Part shown: piece after piece, positions 33,743-47,800 of the stretch
Layout of the letters: each line of letters begins with the position of its first letter
How positions within the stretch are numbered: the first letter of the stretch is position 1
NCBI RefSeq assembly: GCF_036417845.1
Contig: NC_089990.1
Span: 441,501-505,500, forward strand
Origin: Apteryx mantelli
Lineage: Eukaryota > Chordata > Aves > Apterygiformes > Apterygidae
Length of the DNA stretch: 64,000 bases
Reading direction: 5' to 3'
Program-made: the position numbers and the translations under genes
The notes under the pieces: generated by a model
Databases searched by the model: none
Seen by the model: the letters and a program-made list of their open reading frames with translations, nothing else
What the model was told of the DNA's origin: nothing

Positions 33743-34426
33743 TTAGAGTTTTAGTTTGACAGTGTTTAGAATTGACAGTGTTTTAGAATGACAGTGCATT
33801 AGGATTAAATGAGACCACCACTGACCAAGAAAGCTGAACTGGAAAAAGATGAAATTCACTGGCAAGGGAGGATGACAGCAAGAATTGTTGGTTAAAGAGT
33901 GGCAATAGAAGAAACTACTAACTAAGATCATTGCTCCCTCCAGCACTGTAATTAAAGCACCAGAATAATGATGATAGCTCAGAAAATACCTTTCTTCTTT
34001 TAGTCGCTGCTCCCTTGAGGTTTTCCAAGCTCTGTAATCTTCCCTGGGAGATTGGATCTGGCACAGGTTTGGAGGACATCTAGTGAATGAAAGGGGCTGG
34101 CGCTCTCTGCGCAGGAATTGTCGCAGGACGCTGAGGTGTCTCCTGCCAGCCTGTACAGATAAAGCAAATGCAGAGGCCTCTGGAGGAGCTGTGCAGGGTG
34201 CTGCACTTGCAGTGCTGTTGTATTGGCAGCTCTTTTCAAGCTCTTCAGGTTGTCTGTAAAGTGCGTTCAGCCCTTTCGGAAGTGTATAGCACCCAGGGCT
34301 TGGTCCTGGATGGCAGAGGTAGGTTTCTATACATAACTGTGGGTGCACAAGGTTTGGCAAAGTTTGCGTCTTTTGTTGCTGACTGGCACAGCTTTTGTCT
34401 CGAAGTATTTTAAACTCTGTTGGCAT
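33743..34426 (-). other. Unexplained 227-codon open frame
   Basis: This is the longest open frame in the window outside the GC-rich promoter and the receptor's GC-rich edge. It reads MPTEFKILRDKSCASQQQ to KTLSILNTVKLKL. The middle is polar and arginine-rich (GRRHLSVLRQFLRRERQ, YRAWKTSREQRLKEER). The C-terminal third is hydrophobic and shows no domain I know. Context at the ATG is weak. A donor-like AAAG/GTATTTTC follows the REQRLKEER codons, so any coding use might stop there. I recognise no family; a frame of this length by chance is uncommon but possible in 64 kb. Confidence 0.2.
34004..34318 (+). ncRNA. Candidate lncRNA exon A
   Basis: A strong acceptor (TTTCTTCTTTTAG ending at 34003) and a consensus donor (GGCAGAG/GTAGGT) flank 315 bases. 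All three plus-strand frames are closed near the start, so if transcribed it is non-coding. It overlaps the minus-strand 227-codon frame. Confidence 0.25.
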
Positions 34427-34641
34427 ATGAACAGCGCTTGATGCCTAAATGAACATTCATTGCTGCAGCTGTTCGGACAAACAGAAAATACCTGTGTTGT
34501 CTTTCCATTTTGTAGTCTGTGTCTCTTAAAGCCAACCTGAGTTATGCTTTGTTGTGGGGGGGTTCTTTTCACTGAATTCGAAAGGGGGTGTTTTCTTGCT
34601 GATTCTTTGTCCATGCTGTCTGCTCTTGCTGTTCTTTTTAG

Positions 34642-35075
34642 TCCAAGCGAGGGCCTGGTGTAATCACCAAACTGTCCGGTTTTGGGTGATCTGTCTGTCA
34701 ATACTATGAAGTGGATGTGCTTTCTTGGATGTGAACAGCAGGTTACACAGGGACTCCCCATATTAACAAAGGCCTTCTGCTACTGAGTTTAAATGAAGCT
34801 CATGTTTTTCATAGCTTTGGTTCAAAGAAATTTCTTGTGATCTCTTGCTGCGAACCAGGCCAGGGTAAACAGAATGAAGCATTCTGGGATCATTCTACGA
34901 GGTGGAAAAAGCGCAGTAAAACTGTTGTGAAGCGTGGGGCTCTGCTCCATCAAAATGCGTGCTGGCCTCCTTGGAACAAAGCTATACCAACAAAGTGTGA
35001 TGGCTGGGCAGAGTTTAAGACTAATATTGAATGAACATTAGTATGGTGACAATAAATTGGGGTGGTTATCTGTCT
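34642..35075 (+). ncRNA. Candidate lncRNA terminal exon B
   Basis: Acceptor TTGCTGTTCTTTTTAG ends at 34641, 323 bases after the exon A donor. An AATAAA at 35051-35056 is followed by GT-rich sequence (GGGGTGGTTATCTGTCTGGG), a good poly(A) site. There is no convincing open frame. The end coordinate assumes cleavage about 20 bases after the signal. Confidence 0.25.
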
Positions 35076-36541
35076 GGGTCAACTCCTTTGTTGAGCATTT
35101 GAGTTTTAAATCTGCATGCTAGTTTTTTCCTTATTCAAGCTGATTTTAGTGATCCTAAATTACTCTTAGCCTGTCTTACCATTCATACCTCATCATTAAT
35201 GGAGAAGCTACCTTTGAAAGAACTTAGTAGAGTTTGGGAATAAATTGTGTGGGGCGGGCAGCACAATATCCAGATTGACCACAGAAGCATCCAAACTATT
35301 TTGTTGCTAAATAAAGCTCGAGAGAAAGGAGGATGAACAGTGGAGGGAAGGGGGAAACAGAGAAGCAATATGCACATGTGAGATACCAAACTTACCAAAG
35401 CATTGGTCTCAAAAACAAATGATTAATTTAGTCATAGACTATTCTGGTGATATAAGAACTGGACAGGTGGTTGATGAAACAACTTTTACTGGAAATTAAT
35501 GTTTATGGTGTTTAAATTTGGTTACAACCTGTCTTGGAAATCAGTTTGTTTATTTGCACCTATTTTGGGAAAAGTAAATCTATTACTTAACAGGTGTTCT
35601 TTGTAAAACTCATATCCTCTGATTTTCTTGAAGATGGGCTTAATGCTATGTTCTTTAAACCAGTGGAAGAAAGAGAAATAAAGTCAGTCACCTATCCCCC
35701 ACTGAGCCACAGATGAAGAGTAAAGGAATAAGCTGGTCTTTTGGGAGAAGATACAGGTAAAAAACCTCTTGTGTAAGGGACAGTTAAATAGGTGTGATAC
35801 TGCTGCTGCTGACCATGTTTAATCTACCCCGGAACTGGGCATAGGAGGAAAAAATTCTCTTCATTATGGGTCCTGCTCTCTTCCTAGAGTGAGTGGGATT
35901 CACAGGCTGGAAGGTTCAGTGTGAAACTTCAAATTGTAGATGTGATAAATATCAGGTTTTACTATTGTTTTATAAGGACCCTTCTGGGAAATCTGCTTTT
36001 GGCTGGATTATGTGATTTCCCTTAGGTGAAGCTTTATAAAGGTTTGATAAAACTGGTTGCAATGTTCATTAGCCAATGATTTCCCTGAAGGGTGATCATT
36101 CTTCACCGTATCCAATTATTGTCAACAATGATTCAGGATATAAGACAAGATCACTTATTTCACCTCTTTCAGAAACTCAGATCACTGTGAAGATAAGTCG
36201 TCATGTTTGATCACATTAAAAGCATGAAGACCAGTTACAAGGCTCGCCTTAGAAGCGGAGGAGATGTGAAGAAAGGAGTCCTGAATGATTATGCTCAATC
36301 ATGGTAATACAATTGGTAGAAATGCCAAAGGGCACCAGTTTAGTTAAAATAATGCTTAATCTCTATGTACATGGGGACTATAAGGAGGCAGCTGGCATCA
36401 TGAGTGCTTAGACAAGGCTTTAGGAATAGAGCTTTTTGGTTTTCTAAGAATTTGAATATGAGCAGGTGATCTTGGCATTTCCCACTGTATTACACACGGC
36501 ACTTCCATTTTTACCCAAGGGAACATCAGCTTTGCTGATTT

Positions 36542-36564
36542 AAAAAAAAAAAAAAAAAAAAAAA
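36542..36564 (+). repeat. Poly(A) 23-mer
   Basis: Uninterrupted A23. I see no recognisable retroposed gene or SINE immediately upstream. Confidence 0.9.
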
Positions 36565-38138
36565 TCAAATCAGAATTTGGTGGATTTCAAATAGGTCAAA
36601 TGGAACCAAGATTTAAAATCCTTCTTGTTCCATTTTGTTCAAATAAAACTTGATCAAACCAAATACCTTCTCAGATTTTGCCCATCTTTAATCAGTCTTA
36701 CAAACAATAATTCAATAATAATCAAAAGCTATATCCTGATCCATACAACTACTTCAATTGGACTGTGGTTTCTGTCAGCTTTTAGCTGTGCAAGCATGAT
36801 GCATTATAACTTTTGTGTTAATTCCTTCCTTTTAGGCTGCTTTTTACTGTTTTATTTAACTGACTCACTAAAACCCCATTGTGTTATTACTGCTTCATGA
36901 GAGCTGCTGTTTTACAGATTTCATCCCTCTGCTCCACCAAAATTCATCTGACTGACTACCTCTCCAAGGATCTCCTGCTGCTCTATGCACTCCATTTGGA
37001 CTGGTTCTTCAGGTGATTTGTAATGTCAAGCTTTATTGCCTCTTCTCTGTAAATTGTGAGTCTTTTAAAACAAATATGCTATAATTTTTATAAGTGAGGT
37101 GGGGTGCATTGACAATACATCTGGATCCTGTGAAGATTTGGAAAGTGTGTATTGGCATCAGGGAAAAATGAGGTTCATCTCAGTTGTTAGGTGCCTATTC
37201 ATAACCAGGCACTTCATTTAGTTGAAATGGTTGGAGTGATTAGAATCAGATGATGTTTTTAATGGAACAGGCCATGCACGTGCTCTCATAGCGTCCAATA
37301 AGTCCTTAAAACACATATTTAGAGAAATCAGGGCCAATGATTTATGCCATGAATGCTGCCCAGCTCTTGAGGATCCAAATAAATTAAGAATAAAAGTAAG
37401 GGTTTCTTTCAGTCCACCTCTTACTGAGACTGCAGTAGCTTCTAGGTCATTGTCTGACCTCTTTTTGAAGCTAGTGCCTTTTACATGAATTGAAGGAAGT
37501 GCTCTTCTTGCAAATATATCTCACCTGGCATTCCATTTGCCTTCTCCCTCATGATTCCTCAGCAGTGAGCATAGTTTGACTGGTTTTTGTTCCCCCATCC
37601 GAAAAAGCAAATGTATTGTCCTTGCCTCGGGTCAAAACTTTCTTTTCACACCTTGGTGTCATTTACTTTGAAACACCTGCAGCCACATACAAGGAAGCAT
37701 TTAATCTAGCTCTGACCCTGGAGGGAGAACCTCTTGGACAGTTGAGGGCTCTCTTCCCTCATCTTAAAACACCACTCTATTCCCTGTGTTTTCCCTTACC
37801 ATTTCAAAGCTCTCAGAAGATTTCAGATAGCATATGTAAATAGTAGGCTATTGCTGTTGCTAATTGGTATTTTCTTACTCAGTCCAATATTTCTAACAAC
37901 CAGCTCTGAGCAAGAGATTTGAAATGGAGTGTAAAATGTATTCTGCATTATTTCTTGTTTTCAGCCCTAAATATGCTTAGCTAAAGGACAGCTGTGGATT
38001 GCTGGGCTGAACTCAGAAATCATGAGGAAAAAAAAAAAAGGGTGGGGGGGAAAGGCTAACATTCAGTGAAGTAGAAATGGCAGTATAAGTCTAAAGCAGT
38101 AAGATCTGTTAGGTCCTGAGGTCTTCCTTCTCTGAGGC

Positions 38139-38157
38139 TTTTTTTTTTTTTTTTTTT
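38139..38157 (+). repeat. Poly(T) 19-mer
   Basis: Uninterrupted T19, intergenic. Confidence 0.9.
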
Positions 38158-38735
38158 ATTGAAATCTCTAGATCTGGGCTAGGATTTTCATATAAGCCTT
38201 AAGAAGCTAGTCAATCCCTTTAGATTTATAAGGATTTTCCTTAGAAATTGAAGTCCACATTCTGTTGACATCACTCACAAGGAGATAAATGGGGGAGAAT
38301 TTTTCTCGGCATGTATGCCCCATTGTTTTTGTTTAATACCAGTATATTATATAAAACCAAAAATGCCTAATAGTTTGCACCAGGAGTTATGAACATCTGA
38401 GAGCGTTTAAAGGTCTCATCAATGTTACCAATTCATGCTCACTTGCTTTTCTGACACCTCAGCTTTCTGAGCTGAGTGGATTCTTATTTCATTCTCATCA
38501 GCTTCTTTGGCCATTGAGATGATATGAATAAGATATATGAAGATATGCCTGGAGCACAGGGGATGCATGCTGTAATAGCAACAACCTGACGTGTTGCATG
38601 TGATGACACCAATTAATCATTATGTTTATCTGCTCTGAAGGCCATAAGCAGCACACAAAACCAATATAAATTATCCATTGTGCTCATTTTTCTTTATCTT
38701 GTAAATGCTCACAGGAACACCTTGTGTACACATAT

Positions 38736-38810
38736 CTCACTTAATTCTATATATCTTCTATCTTACCTATATTCTATATTCTTTCCACTTAATTCTATAC
38801 ATCTTTGCAA
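38736..38810 (+). repeat. Local duplication of a CACTTAATTCTATA unit
   Basis: Near-identical CACTTAATTCTATATATCTT and CACTTAATTCTATACATCTT flank further TATTCTAT copies. It is a short degenerate tandem array. Confidence 0.6.
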
Positions 38811-41800
38811 AGTGGAACAATTTTTTGAATAACAAGGTCAGTGGCCCTTCCTCCATTTGTCTTATCTGTATAAAACTTGTATAACTCCACTGATTTCCCT
38901 AGAATGTCTTTATTAATTTTGGAGAGCAGACTCCATAGACAGCATAACAGAGAACACTCCCTCCCTCAGGTGAGCAAACTGCATGCTGTGCATATGTGTA
39001 AGCTTTGGAGTCAGTGACATTCCTGTTTCTTTTTAATAACTGTTAGAAGTAGTTTTATAAGTTGTCTGAATGTTGCAAGATTATAGACAATCTTGACTAC
39101 AAGCAACGGAATTACACCAGGACTGACCAAAGTCAGGGGCTGATTTTAAATCTTCGGCTATGTATTGCATGTTGTCATGCTAAGGCATCACTCTTCAGGC
39201 TGCCAGACGACAAAAAATGCAGTGCTGTGTTCTGCCTCTGTCAGGCAGAGTGTGAAGCTTCCCAAACCACCTTCTCCAAAACTTCTAGGTTTTGCCTCTG
39301 TTTACCAAATCTTATTGAGAAGAACCCATACTATACTTTCAAGGTGAGTTCATCAAGCATAGTTTTTCTGAGGAGTTTGCAAAATACACACATTCACCCC
39401 TCATCAGCCATTCACCCTTGATTTCCCAGTCCTTGCTCCCAGATGACACTGAGATTGCAAAACTGACTGTTGAGATGCAGCTGCCTTAGAGAGAGGGTGT
39501 AGGGTAAACAGCTCACCTGTGAATGTACAGAGCCAGGCAGAGGCTGTGTGATTCCTGCCCGGCTCCAGTGCAGGGTGAAGCACGTAGGAGGCAGACAGAT
39601 GAGAAGAAACGTGAGTTAGGGACAACATGGGATTCTCTACCTGCCGTGTAACACATTTACATGTGGTCACACAAAACATAGGGAAAATCTAGTCACAGCA
39701 AGTCTCCTTCAGATTACTACGACTCCCGTTTTGAATCTTGCAGAGTTAGTTGTGGCATTATTTTGTGATTGATTTTAAACTTTTAAATAGTCCTTTGAAA
39801 GGAAATACCTCATCAGCATCTATTGGTGGAGAAGAGATATTTCCTTTCCTTTAGCGCTTCATGTACAGTGAAGAGTCCAAAATTCCAACAAAGTGTTGAG
39901 ATACTGTCTCACAATACATCTGTAGGCAAGTGGAACACCATTTTGTTTTAAAAAATTGCTTGCTCTTGGGCTTCAAGAGTTTTTATTGATACAAAAATGT
40001 TGGTCTAGGATGTGAAAGATTTTCCTAGAATCTTTTTGGCAGGGGCTGTTGAATGGTTTACCAGAGGCAGATAGGAGGAATCTTACCCCAATAACTCATG
40101 ATCCACATCTGTTTTATATAGATTAGGTTATTTTCCAGACTTTATTTAGCTCCTTCTCATTGTTGCTGCTTTCTTTTTTGCTTTTGGAAGTGAAGTGACA
40201 TCTTCACAAACTGAGGAGTTTAGAAGAACTTCAGTTTTCTCTTTTATTTATCCAAGTGAGACTAGATCCAAACCAGCTGCTGTTTTATGGTCCTGTGCTG
40301 TAACAAATAAAGAGCCATTACCAACTGCTTTGTTGTTATCCTAGGTTTAGAGGATAATATTCCAAAACAGCAATTATCACTATTTGTTTTGGATGCAACA
40401 GGTAATTTAATTTTGCGTCATCCTGGTCTATTAAGAAGTCTTTCTTGTATAATAAAAAGAGTGTGTTGGAGACCACAATGGTAGAAGGAGCTTGACTCTT
40501 ACTTGGATTACTTTTCAAATGGATATCCTTAAAAATCAAACCCTTCACAAGACCAACTAAACAAACTACAACATGTACAATGCTGAACGCCACAGCCTCA
40601 ATCTCAAATGTTTCATTCGAGATTCTGGCTCAGACTGCTTCAGATCTCTATGTTACATACTGATGTCAAGAGAGGATGTAGCAGCACCTCGTACATCAGA
40701 GGTTCTGCTCTCATACTGATAATGTTGTTCTTGTCATAGGAAGGGAATCTTGGAGGACATGGCAGAATATTGTATTTCTTGTTCAAATTCTTCAGTGCAG
40801 GAAAAGACAGATTTTGCTGCTGGGAGGTGTATGCGTGTATTTTTGTCTGTGGCCTGCAGAGAAACAAACACTGCTTATGATCCCAAATTGTTAGCCCTCT
40901 TCACTAGCAATTTTCTGTATACTGAGTGGTATTTCTCCTGTTTAAAGTCTATGGGCACTCGGTGCATCCCACACATATGTCCTTACCATTCTGTACTCAG
41001 TGGGGAAATATTTGTAAGAAGATTTGATTGAGGAGCAGGTTCATCAGACATTGCATTCTTAATGAAAACAGTCACTGTATTTGGTTTTCTGGTTGGTAGA
41101 TTCAGCAGGCCCTAATATTCATCGTGGACAGGGAAGTGTCCTTCCTGCCTTTTGAGACAGGCCCTTGTAAGCTAACATAGAGAGCCCTGCCAATGCCAAG
41201 AGTGGATGTGAAGAGTAGGAACTGGACCAAAAGGCTTCGTGACTAGGAAGAGAACATCAGCTTCTAGGGGTGTCACTACACTTCCGTAACAGTCGTTCAT
41301 GGAAAACAGAACCAATAACACTTGGTTTCCTGTTGATTCCCTGGCCTCCTCACCTCCAAGCTGTATCAGCTCTGTCTAGCTCTCTGACAGGCTCTACAAA
41401 CTCTCTACAGAAACCTCACACACTCCCACCGTCCTCTTCCATAGAAATACCTCCAGCTCTTCCCCTTCCATTTCCTACCTACCTTTTCTGCCTGATCAGC
41501 TAGACAAGTAAGGGTACATTGCTGCAGCCCAGCCAACTCCTTCGTGGCAGAATGGATAGCAGATGAGTTCTCCCTACCTTTTCTTCAGTGGGTGTGTTAA
41601 GAGGGTCTTTCTCCACTACCCACCTTATTCTCACAATGTTTGTAGGAAACTCATGTCTTCAAGACTTCTAGTCCATTGTCAAATTTGATTGACTTTGGCA
41701 GACCAGTTACTGGCATGGTAGGGACAGCTGCATATGTGCATTATACACAGTCACATAAGCCTCATTTCCTCAGGAGTTCAGGCCACCTGTTGAAGATAAC

Positions 41801-44800
41801 ATCAACCTTCCCATCTTTCAGGAGAAAACTGTGGTAGCAGCTGTGGTGATTTTAAAGTGATAACATTTAATTAAGTATTTTTCTATCTAAAGATCTGCAA
41901 ATGCTGTGTTGATATTTATTCATTAGATACCCAACCTTTGTGTCTTTGTGCCCACACTTATATTCCATCAGAGGGCCATATCTGCTTTCTGGAAGAACCA
42001 CTTTCTGCCTAAAAGATTAAGTACCCTTTCCCATGTCAGCAGAGTAGACGATCTGTGAACTCTTGATGGCTAAGCTCTCGGTCCTTATATAGCTATTACT
42101 TAAATTAGAAGTTTAAAATCTAGATGATGAACCCCACATTCATTCACTTACCTACTTTTTAGCTCTGTCCCACAGTACAGTATGGAAAATCAGGCATTTT
42201 TCTCACATGCTCTTTACTGCTTTGCAAACATAGCGAGTGTTCCTTGGCTCACCTGGAAGCCATACATATTTATTCTGGCACTTGCTTTTAGATTACTTTC
42301 ACTTCATGCAGAAACTAGTGTCATTTACAAATGTTCAGGGAAGCTTGAGAGCCTGCAGTTTGTTCTCAGTCATTTCAGCCCAAGTGAGACTGCAAATGAA
42401 CATGTCACAAATAATTCCCCTTGCTAAGAGCTATGTAACAAGTTGTGAGCTCTTTCTTTGCTGTTAAGAAGTCTTTTAATAGCTCAAAAAGCAATGGCTT
42501 CTGTGACTCTTCCCTGTCAACTCAGCCCATACCATTTCCAGGTGCTGTCATGGTGTTGCTGTATAATTGGACTGTGATTACAAGGCACATGTTCTAACAA
42601 GCACTATGTACATTTCCAGGGTCTGACAGTCGTTCAGATTTCATGGTGCTTGTCATTAAAACTGAAAGTGTAGAAACTGCTTATTACCAAGATTAACCAT
42701 GGAGTTTTAATTTTCTGTTTTATTAGTTTATGTGAGGAAACAATCTTTTCAATGTGTCATCTATCTGTTTGGCACTTTATAGCTAAAACACATGAAAGAG
42801 ATTTACAGGCTCTGAAGACACAGAAATAATTTGCTTTATTACTGCTAAGTAAGCCCCTCCCTGGCATTCCCTAGTAATGTGTTACACCGCTACTCAATTG
42901 GCCATGACAAAATGTGATTAGCTAAATCTGCAGTGTGATTTGGAGAGACAGAACAAAATTACTTGAATGAATGTCTGCATGGGCTTTGAAAGGGCCCTCC
43001 TAGGCAAATGAATAGTCTGTAGGAGCTTTGGTCAGAAAGCTTAATTGCAGTTCATCCACATGGCTTTCAGGTAGCCATCTCTTAAGCAGTTATTTTAATT
43101 TATCTCATGTCTCCATGAGAGACTTACGTGATGACATACAATTCTGTCTACCAGCAATGTGTGGTGAGATACCAGCTGCAACTATCCAAAACTGCTAAAA
43201 ATCCGTGCTTGGAAAGAGCCCAGGATCCTTGTTCGTTACAGAAAGAAAGTAAAGATTCCTACAAAGTGCTCAGATACCAATGAATGGCTTGCGAAGGTCA
43301 GGTCCCTCATGTACCATCATAGCTTGGTGTTCAGCCTAGTCCTGAGGAATCTTCTAGGTCTGGCAGGTGGAGAGCCAGTTCCCCTACGCTTAAGTAAGTA
43401 AAAGCAATCTACTCTTAATAAGATCACGCTCCAAGAGAGAACATACAGACTGATTTCTGCAGCTAGTCAAAACATTCCATCACTTTATACATACATGCAT
43501 TGTTTCCAGGTGTCAAGGAACGGGATAAAATTCAGCCTTGTATTAGCTTAAATATTGAGGAATGTGCTGTAGAAAAACTATTTTATTCTTTTTCTGCCTT
43601 CCAGGCAGCTGTGTCAGAGCAGAGATGAGGGAGACTGCCAAATTCCCTGTCTTCCATTTTTTGTGACACTGAGTGAAATACAAGCGTTGATTCCTTATGT
43701 CATGTAGAGTGGCAGTATCTTTATCAAGATCACTCAAGAGGTAAAAATACAGCTTAGATAAGAGTGTAAACCTTGTCACATGCTCTGAGGTCTTACAAAC
43801 TGCTGCTTTATCTTTATATGCTTTTTACATATGTTTTCTCTTCTATCTTGTCTAATACTTAAATAAAAATCAAGGCAGGCAGAGATAAGAAGTCTTATAT
43901 GTTATTCTGCATTAACAAGTGCAAGATATTTCCTGGCAAGTATGTTTTGTTAAGCACAACTATATACTGGTGAGGAGGGTAGCTCAACTACAGGTAGGCA
44001 AAGTTGGGAGGGGAAGATTCCCGTGCCAAATGAATCTGGACAGTGTTAATTTCTTGCCTACAATGAAGCGCTTTGCTTTTTTAGCCTGCTTTTAAAAACA
44101 GGAAAATGAGAAATGTATGTGTTAGCTCTTGGTTTCTGCAGTATTACACCCTCTCACATTCCTAGCATAGGGCAGCAGCTCCCCCTGACTCCCTGACTGT
44201 GCATGCTACACATAGCAGCTCTCTTTTGGGGATGTGCATGGTATCTATGCTGAGACTGGCTGAATGCTGGGGGAAGAGAGAGACAGGGCTCAGATGTCTC
44301 GGCTGAAATCACAACCATATGTTCCTTCCCTGTTGCCTGGGAGAACTGGATTCCTAGTTCTGCTACGGACTTTGTGTGAGTCACTCACAGGCGGTAACCA
44401 GCAGTGTTGTCTTCATTGTAAGAGTGCCTGGTACTGGGGCTGTTTTCTGGAAGTGCTTAATGCTTACAGCTGCAGCTCAAGGTGATGAACACTGCGCTTT
44501 GTATATGGTGACAAATGTCACTGAAAAGCCCACAAGGTTAATAATGTCAGAGCTGGAATAGCTCATTCTCTGAGCACTATCAAATCGAAGACCTGACCTT
44601 GTAGACCAGGTAGTCTTCTTTTAATATAGGTTTTGTTCCATAAGAAAATAAGCATTATATCCATTATGTTACTCTAGCAGCCAGAAGGTAAAAGCAGATT
44701 GCTGCTTACCCCAGACATTCAGCCAGAAAGCATAATTTTTAGTCATTACTAACCATCCAAATAACATTTAGGGAAAGTCATCCAAAGGCATCTGTAATGG

Positions 44801-47800
44801 ATGATTCTGGTCCATGACACGACTCTACCAAGTAGGCCCCATTCTAACCAGGAGGAGCCCCAGCTATTCTGGGATGGCCTCTTCCACAAAAGCTCCACAA
44901 CGCTTCTCATTCCTGACTTGCAGCACCCAGGCTCCAAGCCAACATCTGCTGGTCTTGAAGCATCGACCTTCTCTCCTGTTTGTCAGAAGTGTGTGGTGGA
45001 CCACCTCATTTTGGAGCTACAGGTCCAACTATTGTTCCAGTCTTGGATCACCCCTGTTCGGTGCTTTCCAATGAGCTATCAAGACATCTTGGTTCACACA
45101 GATATTTCTCACTATCACTCTGAGACATGTTTTACATTGCTGTCAAAACATTTAGAACAGACATCAGCACACCTTCTAATTCCTGCATTTCTGCCCGGAG
45201 AAGTTGATTGCATACAAAGTAGAGAAAAATCATTGTTGATTGAGATGCTAATTAGTAACAGACTGGCCAAGCTGGAGACTACAAATTCAGAGCTTCACTT
45301 TTTTTTTTGCCTTCGCTTGGCCTGCTTTTCACTATAACAGAAACAGCACTAAAACAAGTACAAATCCTAAACCAAATATTTGTGCAGAAGTTCTTTCTTT
45401 GATTTTTTTTTTCACATGCATGAGAGTCAGTCCTCTTGCAAATTTGGACAGCTGCTTAGGACATGATTTTTGTTGCTATACCTTGCAGTGATTTTAGCTG
45501 TTCAGCATTTGCTCTAAAAGTGCACTCCCTGATACGTGTCAAGGCACAACCGTGGATCATGGGATAAAAAGACATCTTTTGTTTGCAGGCTTCAGAGACT
45601 TGTTGTTTTGTTTCAGGTTGACTCACAGCAAATGTTCCAAAGTGACTCAGAAAGAGAGCTGATATTTAATTATAAAGACATTCTGTACTAGCATCTAAGA
45701 TTTAGCAGCTTAAGATGCTGCTGCTGCTAATAACAACTTTGCTCTGATAGCCACTTTCATTCAAGAATCTCAGGGTTGTGTAAGCATTTGCCTGTTAGGT
45801 TGGCTGAAGGGTTTTTAAAAAGTGCCAGACTCAGAACCCTCTGCCCAGCCTGGGAGAAGTTTGGATATGATCCAAGGCTACTTTGCTTCAGATTGTCTGT
45901 GATTAAAAATTTGTAATACTTCCTGGAGGTAAGATTTCTATGCAAATTGGAAATACTCTGGAGGCCAACCACATAAAACCTTTTTTGGCCAGTGTTAGAG
46001 ATGCTCTTGTTTTGAATGCATGAAACTAGACAGCCTGTTCCCAACCAGATTATTATTTTTAATATTTTATGGGGCTAAATTTTGGGAAACTTCAGGAGAA
46101 CATAGACAATGAGAATGCTATTCATCTCGAAGGGATCAGGATTAGCTCATGTGGTAGTGAACTAAAGACAGAAATAAATGTTTTCATCTCTGAACTACTT
46201 ATGTGAAATAGGCTGTGTCTCTCTAAATTTTGGCTTAGTCTTTGATCAGCATCTTTCCAGCTGAAACAGCGAGATTCAGATGAACGGCTCCAAGTCTGAG
46301 AGCGGAGTATTGTACTACTGAAAAAACATCTTTTTTTTAGGACTGGCACTTATGCTGTTGTTAATGCAGTCACAGCTATTCTTGGGTTTGAGACAATAAA
46401 CAAAGCTTCAGGTGCTCGTTTTATGGAGGTGAATAATTAACTGGCAGTCTTATAAAAGAAACTTTCCTTTATGGCAAGCAATTCATCAAGCGTTCAGGCT
46501 GCAGGAGAGCTCTTTCAAAGTAAATCACAGGGTCCCTATTTGTTTGAAAGCAAATTCTTGTCTCTCTCATGATCTTGAAGAGGCCTTGAGCCTGAAAGGT
46601 GATGTATGCAATGGGAAGAAGTAGCTTGTGACTTCAGCTAGTTCTGTTCTTTTTCCTTTCTTATTCCTCTTGAGTATTAACTCCAAAAAGGGAGTACCGA
46701 CTCCCTTATCTCCTGCTGCTCTGAGAGGCAAAACATTAACTGACATGGTAGAGTCACCATGGAACTGCAAAGTAGAAATGTAATTAGTCAAACCAAAGAA
46801 CTAAAAAGTGAATGGCTTAGATTATTTAATTCCCCAAAATCTTATTTCTTCCTGTCCATTTTAAGACAGCTGCAATTGCTGTATTGTCTATTGATGAAAA
46901 AAGGAAATATAAAATGTCAAAGAAGCATTCTGTATTCATTTAATGCCTGATTCTTTCTAACCTAAAGAGAAGTTCTTTAGTTTAAGAAACCAGCAGCAGT
47001 ACAGAACAGAAGAGAGAAAACTTAAAAAACTGTAGGCGGTGTTGGAAATCTCCCATGTAGGAACTCTCCCATGGATTTTGGATTTCTGTTCAACCTTTGA
47101 CTGTAAGGAAGGAGGTAAGGAAACATCATGGCTTTGTTTCTTCTTCTTTTGCTATTCTTTCCTTTCAAGCATTTCTTCAAGGCTGAGATCCTCTTAAAGT
47201 TCTAGACACTATAATAGTCTTAGTTGAAATTACTTATCATGATCGCTGCAGCCCCAGTGGCATCATTCTTATTTGATTTTCACTAATTTTAGAGAAATGA
47301 ATGATACCGTCATAAAAAAATGTTTCTGAAGGCACACGACTGCTCTGAATCATAAAGCAGAACCTTTAGGGTAGTATGGCTTTCCTTAATATGTGCTTTC
47401 CTTTGCACCAATGAACTTGTGTTTTCAGTGACTCAATCCTTGGTCTTTCAAAAAAACACAACAAAGAAAATGAATGACTTTATCTAATTTTCAGAAAAAT
47501 TTCCCCTTTATCATTATATTAATTACTTTCAGGACAGTGGGTAGTTCAGAGTTTGCTAATGGCTCTTGCTGCTAAGGTGTTCTCCTACTGATTCACAGAG
47601 AACACAACATGAAAATGTTCTTCCAGTCCCTTACTTATTTTTGCTGGACAAGGTATAAAGGAGCTTCTGGGATATTTTTGCGTTCATGCTCTTGTAGAAC
47701 ATGTTACAGAGAAATAGATAAACACAGGTGCTTAACTGTTTTTCCTTCACTCACTTCCAAGAAACTCTCCTCGAATACTTGTGTGCTGGGAGAGAAAAAC

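Larger units (their letters stand above)
30096..33990. other. Intergenic DNA downstream of HEPH
   Basis: I see no coding exon or recognisable transposon. Homopolymer runs include G14 at 30517-30530, G13 at 31346-31358 and C14 at 33180-33193. Short open frames on both strands lack family resemblance. Confidence 0.5.

Noticed and set aside
44801-45337. 178-codon plus-strand open frame
   Set aside because: Length is within what chance gives in 64 kb. The predicted protein has no recognisable domain and no supporting splice or promoter signals.
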